From CAYWBU01 sp942491525 (GTDB taxonomy: Bacteria; Desulfobacterota; Desulfomonilia; UBA1062): a stretch of 64,000 bases of DNA. The position numbers and the translations under genes are program-made. Of this stretch, positions 44,118 through 51,226 are shown in pieces. The notes below the pieces were generated by a model, which worked only from the letters and a program-made list of their open reading frames with translations, had not been told where the DNA came from and ran no database searches. Within the stretch, counting starts at the first letter, position 1. Each line of letters opens with the position of its first letter. The stretch covers positions 248,001 to 312,000 of the forward strand of contig CALOBW010000055.1 of assembly GCA_942491525.1 (NCBI GenBank), written 5' to 3'.

Positions 44118-44720
44118 ATGAAGAGAGTGTTGATTTTAATGATGGCGCTGTTGGCCGGTTGCGCATCCTCAACCGAGTTTGCCAAGATTGACTCGGACTA
44201 CGCCGGGCCGGCTTTTGAGGAGATTCTGGTGATCGGTGTCGGTGACAACCAGGATAACCGTAAGCTCTTTGAGGATCGGTTTGCTGCCAGACTGGAGCTG
44301 GCCGGGGTCAAGGCCATCGCCAGCCACACCGTGCTGGCCCAGTCCGATAAGCTGGATAAGGCTGAGATTGCCGAGGCTATCCGGCAATATGGCATCGATG
44401 CGGTGCTGGTGACCCGCCTGGCCGGTATGCAGCGCAAGGATCATGCAACCTATGAGTATAAACGCATGAGTGGCGCCTATAACCATGACTTCTACGGCTA
44501 CTATTCATCGGCCTGGGATGTCTGGAATACGCCGCAGTATGTGCGTTCGCACGAGTACAAGGTGGCCTGGCTGGAGACCAACATCTGGGCCGTGGCCGAA
44601 GAGGATAAGGTCTGGAGCGGCACCACCAAGACAACCACTCCGCGTAAGGTTGTAGATGAGGTTGACCGGGTGGCTGACGTGCTGATCAAGCAGCTTAAGG
44701 CGCAGGGGCTGCTTAACTGA
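44118..44720 (+). CDS. Outer-membrane-type lipoprotein, DUF4136-like
   Basis: 200 residues from ATG 44118 (AGAGAGG upstream). The signal peptide ends in a lipobox, LLAGCASS, with Cys about residue 16. The mature part has the alternating pattern of small periplasmic alpha/beta proteins (EILVIGVGDNQDNRKLFEDR, DAVLVTRLAG) and a Tyr-rich middle (YNHDFYGYYSS). The fold resembles DUF4136 or similar lipoproteins; the identification is tentative. It follows the AlbA_2 sensor directly, so it could be its periplasmic partner (inference). Confidence 0.8.
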   Translation: MKRVLILMMALLAGCASSTEFAKIDSDYAGPAFEEILVIGVGDNQDNRKLFEDRFAARLELAGVKAIASHTVLAQSDKLDKAEIAEAIRQYGIDAVLVTRLAGMQRKDHATYEYKRMSGAYNHDFYGYYSSAWDVWNTPQYVRSHEYKVAWLETNIWAVAEEDKVWSGTTKTTTPRKVVDEVDRVADVLIKQLKAQGLLN

Positions 44721-44744
44721 GAAGACTCTGGTTTTAAAATTGAA

Positions 44745-44774
44745 GAGCCGGCCCAATGGCCGGCTCTTTTTTTT
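44745..44774 (+). terminator. Terminator of the AlbA_2-lipoprotein operon
   Basis: GAGCCGGCC and GGCCGGCTC arms, four-base loop CAAT, eight T residues. It abuts the stop of the convergent RND gene. Confidence 0.92.
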
Positions 44775-47700
44775 ACTCTTTGACGTTGTAGACGATGGCG
44801 TAGAGCACCGGTACGAAGATCATGGTCAGGACGGTGGCCATCAAGAGGCCGCCGATGATGGTGACTGCCATGGAGACGAAGAAGGGGTCTTTGATCAGCG
44901 GCAGCATGCCCAGCATGGTGGTGGCCGCGGCCATGGAGACGGGGCGCAGCCTGCTGACGCCCGAGCTGATGATGGCTTCCATGGTTTTCATGCCGGAGGT
45001 CAGCTCAAGGTTGATCTGGTCGATCAGCACGATGGCGTTCTTGATCAGCATGCCCATGAGGCTCAGGAAGCCCAGGAGCGACATGAAGCCGAATGACTGG
45101 CCGGTCAGCAGCAGGCCGCCCGCCACGCCGATCAGGGCCAGCGGCACGCAGGCCCAGATCACCAGCGGCTGGCGGATGGAGTTGAAGAGGATGATTACAA
45201 TAATAATCATCATGAGGATGATCGGCGGCAGCTTGCCCATGAGCTTGGAGTTGGCTTCGCTGGACTGGTCGTACTCGCCGCCCCATTCAAAGGTGTAGCC
45301 GGGGGGCAGCTCCAGATCCTTGATGTCCTCCAGCAGACGGTTCTGCAGGTTGGAGGTGATCACGCCAACTTGGGGGTCACAGGTGACGGAGAGCTGGCGC
45401 TGACGGTCAAAGCGGAAGATGCGTGCATCCACGTAGTCGGTTTCAAAGCTTTTGACAACCTGGCGTATGGGGATCATCTTGCCGGCCTTGGGGCTCCAGA
45501 TCTGGATGTTCTTGAGGCTGTCGATGCTGGCCCGCTCCTCTTGGCTGGCGCGCATGACGATGGGCAGCAGCAGGTCGCCGTCGCGGAAGATGCCGACGGT
45601 GACGCCCTCATAGGCTTGCTGCAGCACGCGGGCGATATCGGGCTCGGTGATGCCGTTCAGGTTGGCCTGTTCCTCGGCAACAACAACCTTGACGGCCTTG
45701 GCCTTCTGACGCCAGTCGGTGCGGATGCCCTTGGCCATGCCGGTCTCGCGCATGATCTGCTCGGTCTGGCTGGCCATCTTGCGCAGAACATTGGCATCCG
45801 GGCCTTTAAGCTTTACCTCGATCTTGCTGCCGGGAGGGCCGAAGCTGAACTTCTCGCTGCGCGCCAGGCCGTCGGGATGATTCTGATAGAGGTAGTCTTC
45901 GATCTCCTGGCGCAGGCCGTCGATTATCTTGTAGTCATCCACATCCACCAGGAACTGGCAGTAGGAGCTGTTGGCCTTCTGGGGCGCATAGGTCAGCATG
46001 AAGCGCATGGCGCCTTCGCCTACCAGGGTGGTGATGTGGGTTACATGGTCAAGTTCCAGCAGGTACTTCTCGATCTCAGCGGCCTGGCGGGTGGTCTCTT
46101 CAATATGGGTGCCCTCGGGCAGCATGTAGTCCACCAGGAACTGGGGGCGGCTGGAGTCCGGGAAGAAGGTGCGGTCGATGTAGCCGAAGCCTTTCAGCGA
46201 GAGGAAGAAGAGGATCAGGATGACGCCCAGAGTTGCCCAGCGTCTGTCGATGCAGCCCCTCAGGAAACCTTTGTAGAGGTTGTAGAATTTAGTGTCATAG
46301 ACATCGCCCGTCTGCACTTTGGGCTCTTCCAGGAAGCTCACGGCCATGAGCGGCACAACGGTGATGGCGACGATCCAGCTCAGGCTCAGGGAGTAGAGGA
46401 TGACGTAGAAGAGGGAGCCGCAGATTTCGCCGGTGGCGTCGTCTGAGAGGCCGATGCTGGCAAAGGCCAGGATGGCCACGGCGGTGGCGCCGAAGAGGGG
46501 CCACATGGTTTTCTGGACGGTCTCGCTGGCGGCGGCGTTGCGGCTCATGCCCTGCTGGGTGCGCACCAGAATGCCGTCCACGACTACGATGGCGTTATCC
46601 ACCAGCATACCCAGGGCGATGACCAGGGCACCCAGCGAGATGCGCTCAAGGGTGATGCCGCCCAGCTGCATCAGGATGAAGGTGCCCAGAATGGTCAGCA
46701 TCAGCGAGAAGCCGATCAGAACACCGCTTCTGAGGCCCATGAAGAACATCAGCACGATGATGACGATGCCGACCGCCTGGTAGAGGTTGATCAGGAAGCC
46801 GTCGATGGATTCGGTGACCGCATCGGACTGGAAGGAGATGCTCTCAATTTGGACGCCCAGCGGAGTCTGGTCTTCAAGTTCTGTCAGACGCTGCTGGACA
46901 GCCTCGCCCATGGTGACGACGTTGCCGCCGGACTTGGTTGAGATGCCGAGGCTGATGGCGGTGTGGCCGTCATAGCGCAGCAGATTTGAGGGCGGGTCCA
47001 CATAGTCGCGGCGGATGTCGGCGATATCCTTGAGGTAGATCTGGGTGTCGGACTGGCTGCTGGCGATCAGCAGGGAGCCGAACTGCTCGACGGTCGAGAA
47101 GGTGCCAGTGGGTTCCACATAGATGTGTTCGCGGCCGGCTTTGAACATGCCGCCGTTGGCAACGATATTCTTTGCCTGCAGCAGATTTATAATTACGCTG
47201 TCCGGAATGCCCAGCTGGGCCATGCGGTCGCGGTGGGGCTCGATGATGATGGCCTCCTGGCGCAGGTTGCCCAGCTCCACTTTGGCCACGTCGTCAACCA
47301 GCAGCAGTTCGCGCTGCAGCAGTTTGGCGAATTCATAGAGCTCGGCATAGGAGTATTCTGATCCGTAGATGGCCAGGAATATGCCGTAGACGTCGCCGTA
47401 GTCATCCACAACCATGGATGGGCCGGCGCCGGGCGGCAGGTAGGCCTGGACGTCGCTTACCTTGCGTCTGACTTCGTCCCAGACCTGGGGCAGGGTGTCC
47501 TTGTCATAGGTGTCCTCAATGGTGACCGTTACAATTGAACGGCCGCGGTCAGACTGGGAGTAGACCTCCTTGAGCTGGCTGAGCTGCTGGACGGCCTTCT
47601 CGATCTTGTCGGAGACCTCCTCCTCGACCTCCTCGGCGGTTGCGCCGGGGTAGTTGGTGATGACCAGGGCCTGTTTAATTGTGAATTCGGGGTCCTCAAG

Positions 47701-47802
47701 GCGCCCGAGCTTGTCGAAGGCGATTATGCCGCCGCCGAACATGGCGATCGTCAGTACGATCGTAACAATCTTCTTTTCAATGGCTAGTTTAGCGATATCC
47801 AT
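44773..47802 (-). CDS. RND-family efflux transporter permease
   Basis: 1009 residues, twelve membrane helices in the two-fold RND pattern with two large periplasmic loops. The first helix (KKIVTIVLTIAMFGGGI) and the DNAIVVVDGI of helix 4 are typical of AcrB/MexF-like proton-driven exporters. The TM4 segment (GMLVDNAIVVVD) holds the proton-relay acidic residue. It follows the adaptor gene by eight bases. No outer-membrane factor gene is adjacent, so a TolC-like protein must come from elsewhere. Substrate unknown. Confidence 0.94.
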   Translation of the reverse strand: MDIAKLAIEKKIVTIVLTIAMFGGGIIAFDKLGRLEDPEFTIKQALVITNYPGATAEEVEEEVSDKIEKAVQQLSQLKEVYSQSDRGRSIVTVTIEDTYDKDTLPQVWDEVRRKVSDVQAYLPPGAGPSMVVDDYGDVYGIFLAIYGSEYSYAELYEFAKLLQRELLLVDDVAKVELGNLRQEAIIIEPHRDRMAQLGIPDSVIINLLQAKNIVANGGMFKAGREHIYVEPTGTFSTVEQFGSLLIASSQSDTQIYLKDIADIRRDYVDPPSNLLRYDGHTAISLGISTKSGGNVVTMGEAVQQRLTELEDQTPLGVQIESISFQSDAVTESIDGFLINLYQAVGIVIIVLMFFMGLRSGVLIGFSLMLTILGTFILMQLGGITLERISLGALVIALGMLVDNAIVVVDGILVRTQQGMSRNAAASETVQKTMWPLFGATAVAILAFASIGLSDDATGEICGSLFYVILYSLSLSWIVAITVVPLMAVSFLEEPKVQTGDVYDTKFYNLYKGFLRGCIDRRWATLGVILILFFLSLKGFGYIDRTFFPDSSRPQFLVDYMLPEGTHIEETTRQAAEIEKYLLELDHVTHITTLVGEGAMRFMLTYAPQKANSSYCQFLVDVDDYKIIDGLRQEIEDYLYQNHPDGLARSEKFSFGPPGSKIEVKLKGPDANVLRKMASQTEQIMRETGMAKGIRTDWRQKAKAVKVVVAEEQANLNGITEPDIARVLQQAYEGVTVGIFRDGDLLLPIVMRASQEERASIDSLKNIQIWSPKAGKMIPIRQVVKSFETDYVDARIFRFDRQRQLSVTCDPQVGVITSNLQNRLLEDIKDLELPPGYTFEWGGEYDQSSEANSKLMGKLPPIILMMIIIVIILFNSIRQPLVIWACVPLALIGVAGGLLLTGQSFGFMSLLGFLSLMGMLIKNAIVLIDQINLELTSGMKTMEAIISSGVSRLRPVSMAAATTMLGMLPLIKDPFFVSMAVTIIGGLLMATVLTMIFVPVLYAIVYNVKE

Positions 47803-47810
47803 GCCGGCTC

Positions 47811-48866
47811 CTAGTAACTGCGGACTTTCTGACCTTCACTGAGCTGGTGAACGCCGGAGATGGCGATCAGTTCACCCTGTTCCAGGCCGCTCAGCAGCAT
47901 GATGGAGTCGCCGCTCAGAGAGCCAACCTCAATGATGCGCCGCTCGGCCAGCATGGTATTGGGGTTGATGACCCAGACGGTGGAGTTGCCGTCATCGTCG
48001 GCCAGCACGGCGTGGGCCGGGATCAGAGTGGCGCCGGTATTGTCGGCTTTAGCCGGCACCCGGATGGTGACCTTGGCGGTCATGCCGGGCAGTACGCGGA
48101 TATCTTCGGGTGTATCGAAGGCTAAGGTCAGCTCAAAGGTGCGGGTGACAGGGTCGGCGGTTGTTGAGACCTCTTTGAAGTGGGCCGGGAACTGGCGGTC
48201 GGGGAAGGAGCTTATGATGACCTGCGGGTCTGGTTTGGGGCCGCCCTTTTTGCGCTGGGCCAGGTCGCGCTCCGGTACATTAACTTTTATCTCCAGGCTG
48301 GAGTTGTCCTGCAGGATCAGGATGGCCTGTTTGGGTTGAATGTTCTGGAAGTTGTCGACCAGTTTCTTGGCCACGATGCCGTCAAAGGGTGCGATCAGTC
48401 TGGTGTCGTCCAGGCGCTTCTGGGCTGTGTCCAGATTGGCCTCAGCGGTCTCGAACTTTGCCTGGGCGATCTCTTTCTCGCGCACCGAGAGGGCGCCGCT
48501 CTTGACCAGGTTCTGGGCGCGGTCAAAGTCGGCTTTGTTGGTGTTGTACTGGGCCTGGGCTGAGTTGAGTGCCGATTGATAGTCTCTGGGGTCAAGCTGG
48601 CAGAGCAGGTCGCCTTTGCTTACCGCCTGCCCCTCGGTGACGGGCAGTTCGGTGATTTTGCCGGTCACCTCAAACGCCATGGTGACCTCCTGGGCCGGCG
48701 AAACTTTGCCGGGGAACTCCAGCACTCGGCTGATTCCCTCAATATTCACCGCAAGCATCTTGATGGGTCTGACGACCGGTGCGGCTTGCTCCTGTTCCTT
48801 TTGGCTGCAGCCGGCAGCGATCATAAAGATTGCAAGATAGGTAATGGTTCTGAGTTTTAAGTTCAT
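47811..48866 (-). CDS. RND periplasmic adaptor (membrane fusion) lipoprotein
   Basis: 351 residues. Lipobox IAAGCSQ sets the acylated Cys at about residue 20. The barrel-sandwich/lipoyl halves (VTEGQAVSKGDLLCQLD and LIAPFDGIVAKKLVDNFQ) flank a helical hairpin, and the beta-barrel domain follows. It links the inner-membrane pump to an outer-membrane channel. First gene of the pair with the RND permease and divergent from the small K+ channel. Confidence 0.93.
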   Translation of the reverse strand: MNLKLRTITYLAIFMIAAGCSQKEQEQAAPVVRPIKMLAVNIEGISRVLEFPGKVSPAQEVTMAFEVTGKITELPVTEGQAVSKGDLLCQLDPRDYQSALNSAQAQYNTNKADFDRAQNLVKSGALSVREKEIAQAKFETAEANLDTAQKRLDDTRLIAPFDGIVAKKLVDNFQNIQPKQAILILQDNSSLEIKVNVPERDLAQRKKGGPKPDPQVIISSFPDRQFPAHFKEVSTTADPVTRTFELTLAFDTPEDIRVLPGMTAKVTIRVPAKADNTGATLIPAHAVLADDDGNSTVWVINPNTMLAERRIIEVGSLSGDSIMLLSGLEQGELIAISGVHQLSEGQKVRSY

Positions 48867-48897
48867 TAGTGGCTCCTCTCGTTAATGAATCAATTAC

Positions 48898-48927
48898 TTG
48901 GAGAAAATTGTATGGCACTGTTATAAT
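48898..48927 (+). promoter_or_regulatory. Candidate sigma-70 promoter of the two-TM K+ channel gene
   Basis: TTGGAG, 18 bases, then a perfect TATAAT (48922-48927), ending 35 bases before the GTG start at 48963. Confidence 0.5.
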
Positions 48928-48962
48928 GAGTCCCATCTTAAAATACAACCGTGGAGAATAGG

Positions 48963-49292
48963 GTGGAAAAAGAGGATTTGCACATTTCGGCGGCCGTATC
49001 GGCCCTGGCGATCTGGATTGCATCCGGCACGCTGATTTTTCATCGTCTGGAGGATTGGACCTGGATTCAGGCCTTCTATTTCTCGGTGGCCACCATGACC
49101 ACGGTCGGCTACGGCGATCTGGTGCCGACCAGGGATATTACGCGCCTCTGTGTGGCGATCTATATTCTCTCGGGGGTTTCGGTGGTGGTGGCCTCGCTGG
49201 GTGTAATTGGCAGTAATGCCGTGCATAAGCGCCAGAAGCGCATGCAACGTAAGCAGGCCCGCAAGCAGATAGTAAAGGATTATAAGGATTAG
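48963..49292 (+). CDS. Two-transmembrane potassium channel (KcsA-type pore)
   Basis: About 109 residues from GTG 48963, preferred over GTG 48951 because GGAG then sits six bases upstream. One membrane helix (about 8-27), a pore loop with the canonical filter TTVGYGDLVPT, a second helix (about 62-85), then a short basic tail (KRQKRMQRKQARKQ). There is no ligand-binding domain. It should tetramerise into a simple K+ channel in the inner membrane. Compare the non-canonical filter of the channel at 16007. Confidence 0.87.
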   Translation: MEKEDLHISAAVSALAIWIASGTLIFHRLEDWTWIQAFYFSVATMTTVGYGDLVPTRDITRLCVAIYILSGVSVVVASLGVIGSNAVHKRQKRMQRKQARKQIVKDYKD

Positions 49293-49387
49293 GTCTTTGA
49301 CAACTGTTAATGCTTGGTTTAAATTATTGATGCTTTGGAAGATGTTGCATCCTATGATTTAAATTCTGATTGAAGAAGGAGATAGTA

Positions 49388-49825
49388 ATGAAGAGAATCG
49401 TGATTAGTTTGTCGGTGCTTGTGGCTCTGCTGGTGATGCCAGTCTGCGGTATGGCCAAGGAGATCAAGGTTGAGGGTTCTATCCAGGGTCTGATGTGTAC
49501 CACCAAGGGCATGGTCTGTCCGGTGGGTGAAGAGGATGTGATTGCCGCCATCGAGAGCACCTTTGTGGTGGTCGACAAGGATGGCAACTGGTACCTGATG
49601 CCCAATATTGATCCAGTGCAGGCTGCCAAGGCTCTTAATATGACAGTCAGACTCGAGGGCGAGAAGGTTCTGGGCGGCAGAGGTATCAATGTCACCAGGG
49701 CCGAGCTGCTTGAGGATGGCGAGTGGAAAGTTATCTACGACGCTGAGATCGCCGCCAAGATGGAGGAGCGCCAGCGCAACCTCAGAAACGTGGGCAAAAT
49801 GAAGACCGGAATGTCCAAAAAATAA
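49388..49825 (+). CDS. Small secreted protein, paralogue A of a tandem pair, unknown
   Basis: 145 residues from ATG 49388, with GAAGGAG upstream. A signal peptide (about 1-22, cut after GMA) is followed by a compact domain sharing long stretches with the gene at 49973: KVEGxIQGLxCT, CPVGEEDVIAA, DGxWYLMPN, LEDGEW. The two conserved cysteines, eight residues apart, could form a disulphide or bind a ligand. The C-terminal 25 residues are basic and differ between copies. No domain was recognised. Periplasmic location is likely. Confidence 0.75.
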   Translation: MKRIVISLSVLVALLVMPVCGMAKEIKVEGSIQGLMCTTKGMVCPVGEEDVIAAIESTFVVVDKDGNWYLMPNIDPVQAAKALNMTVRLEGEKVLGGRGINVTRAELLEDGEWKVIYDAEIAAKMEERQRNLRNVGKMKTGMSKK

Positions 49826-49857
49826 GCTTGCACCTGATTTATAATATTGTCAGTCGT

Positions 49858-49885
49858 AAAGCCCCGGCCGTGTGTCGGGGCTTTT
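49858..49885 (+). terminator. Terminator after paralogue A
   Basis: AAAGCCCCG and CGGGGCTTTT arms around a nine-base loop, starting 33 bases past the stop. It separates the transcription units of the two paralogues. Confidence 0.8.
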
Positions 49886-49909
49886 GCTTTTTTTAATGTG
49901 TTCGGCAAC

Positions 49910-49937
49910 TTGACAATGCTTTGTGTGAAACTAACTT
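49910..49937 (+). promoter_or_regulatory. Candidate sigma-70 promoter of paralogue B
   Basis: TTGACA, 16 bases, TAACTT, ending 35 bases before the ATG at 49973. With the terminator just ahead it gives paralogue B its own unit. Confidence 0.45.
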
Positions 49938-49972
49938 CTAACCCAATGAGATAAAACCAAGGGAGGTTAGTT

Positions 49973-50437
49973 ATGCAGAGGTTTATTGTCGGTAGTTTGA
50001 TGGTGATTGCCCTTCTGGTAGCTCCGATGAGTGGATTTGCCAAGGATATCAAGGTTGAAGGCACTATTCAGGGTTTGCTGTGCACCTTGAATGGTCTGAC
50101 CTGTCCGGTGGGTGAAGAGGATGTCATCGCTGCAGTTGAGGATACGTTTATTCTGGTGGCGGATGACGGTGACTGGTACCTGATGCCTAATGTCAAGTCG
50201 GCGCTGGCGGCCAAGTATCTGAACAAGACCGTGCGTGTGATCGGTCAGAAGGCCATGGGCGGCCAGGCCATCAATGTCAGCAGCGCAGATGTGCTTGAAG
50301 ACGGTGAGTGGCGCACGATCTATGATCCGGCCATGGCCCAGAAGGCCAAGGATAGAGAGGATCGCATGCGTAAGGTTATTCAGTCCAATCTCACCTGGGG
50401 CAGCAAGTCTGCCAAAGATACCAAAAGTAGCAGATAG
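49973..50437 (+). CDS. Small secreted protein, paralogue B of a tandem pair, unknown
   Basis: 154 residues from ATG 49973 (GGGAGG about eight bases upstream). Signal peptide about 1-22 (ending GFA). The mature domain keeps the same core as paralogue A, including both cysteines and CPVGEEDVIAA, but has diverged elsewhere (about half the positions identical by eye). The C-terminal tail is basic and serine/lysine-rich. Separate promoter and terminator imply the two copies are expressed under different conditions. No known family. Confidence 0.75.
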   Translation: MQRFIVGSLMVIALLVAPMSGFAKDIKVEGTIQGLLCTLNGLTCPVGEEDVIAAVEDTFILVADDGDWYLMPNVKSALAAKYLNKTVRVIGQKAMGGQAINVSSADVLEDGEWRTIYDPAMAQKAKDREDRMRKVIQSNLTWGSKSAKDTKSSR

Positions 50438-50455
50438 AATCTCTGTCGTTCGCAG

Positions 50456-50483
50456 CTCCGGTATGTCGTGTGATATGCCGGAG
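50456..50483 (+). terminator. Hairpin terminator after paralogue B
   Basis: CTCCGGTATGT pairs with ATATGCCGGAG (two wobble pairs) over a six-base loop and is followed by a weak T-rich stretch (TTGTCTGTTT). It ends 17 bases before the rpsU promoter. Confidence 0.55.
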
Positions 50484-50500
50484 TTGTCTGTTTATGTCTC

Positions 50501-50529
50501 TTGACACCCAATATCTGTTCCTATATAGC
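50501..50529 (+). promoter_or_regulatory. Sigma-70 promoter of the rpsU-yqeY-mutS2-dnaG-rpoD operon
   Basis: TTGACA, 17 bases, TATAGC. Transcription should start near 50536, giving a leader of about 35 bases. Confidence 0.72.
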
Positions 50530-50552
50530 TACTACTCCATATATATAAGAGA

Positions 50553-50570
50553 GGGGGTGTTGTACACCTT
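50553..50570 (+). promoter_or_regulatory. Hairpin overlapping the rpsU ribosome-binding site
   Basis: The purine-rich site GGGGG is 13 bases from the ATG. GGTGT (50556-50560), TGT, ACACC (50564-50568) can pair between them, extendable by two wobble pairs into the ribosome site. Candidate translational control of S21. Confidence 0.45.
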
Positions 50571-50774
50571 ATGCCAGGAATTAGAGTAAGAGAAGGCGAA
50601 GCTTTTGAAGGCGCCATGAAGCGCTTCAAAAAGCAGATTGAAAAAGCTGGAGTTCTCTCTGAGGTCCGCAGACGCGAGTATTATGAGAAGCCGAGTGTTA
50701 AGAGAAAAAGAAAGGCTATCGCTGCCCGCAAGCGCGCCATGAAGAGAATGCACAAGTCCAGAACATTTTATTAA
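50571..50774 (+). CDS. rpsU: 30S ribosomal protein S21
   Basis: 67 residues, highly basic (MPGIRVREGEAFEGAMKRFK at the N-terminus, then the conserved RREYYEKPS). The length matches S21, which is needed at initiation for mRNA-16S pairing. First gene of the operon; its TAA shares its last base with the yqeY ATG. Confidence 0.97.
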   Translation: MPGIRVREGEAFEGAMKRFKKQIEKAGVLSEVRRREYYEKPSVKRKRKAIAARKRAMKRMHKSRTFY

Positions 50775-51205
50775 TGCTGCTGGATACAATTAAATCAGAT
50801 TTAACAAAAGCTATGAAGGCAGGAGACCGCTCAAAGGTCTCCTGCCTTAGACTTATCCTGACGGCTGCCAAGGTCAGAGAGGTTGAACTGAAAGGTTCCC
50901 TTGATGATGAGGCCTGTCTGGCCATTTTGCGCTCCCAGGTTAAGCAGATTAGCGACTCCATTGAGCAGTACGAGTCCGGCGGTCGTCCCGATCTGGCCGA
51001 GCCCGAGAAGGTTGCGCTGGGAATCGTAAAAGAGTATCTGCCCCAGGAGCTGAGCGCCGCCGAGATTGAAGCGGTGGTCGAGGGTGTGATCAGTGATTCG
51101 CCCGGGGCTAATTTTGGCCTGGTTATGAAAGAGGCCATGTCAAAACTTGCCGGACAAGCTGACGGCAAAGCCGTGAGTGCCATCGTAAAACAGAAACTGG
51201 GCTGA
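50774..51205 (+). CDS. yqeY: GatB/YqeY domain protein
   Basis: 143 residues, the full YqeY length. The helical domain shows LKAxxxGDRSKVSCLRLI-like opening, YESGGRPDLAEPEKVALGI, EYLPQELSA and a final GKAVSAIVKQKL. It resembles the tail domain of the GatB amidotransferase and probably contacts tRNA. Often encoded next to rpsU. A 13-bp perfect hairpin lies inside codons 15-25 (50816-50848). Confidence 0.93.
   Translation: MLLDTIKSDLTKAMKAGDRSKVSCLRLILTAAKVREVELKGSLDDEACLAILRSQVKQISDSIEQYESGGRPDLAEPEKVALGIVKEYLPQELSAAEIEAVVEGVISDSPGANFGLVMKEAMSKLAGQADGKAVSAIVKQKLG
50816..50848 (+). repeat. Perfect intragenic hairpin in yqeY
   Basis: AAGGCAGGAGACC and its exact complement GGTCTCCTGCCTT flank a seven-base loop. 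It begins 42 bases after the rpsU stop, with no T tract. It looks like an mRNA processing or stabilising element that has been built into coding sequence. Confidence 0.7.
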
Positions 51206-51226
51206 TTATCCTGGCCATCTATTGCC

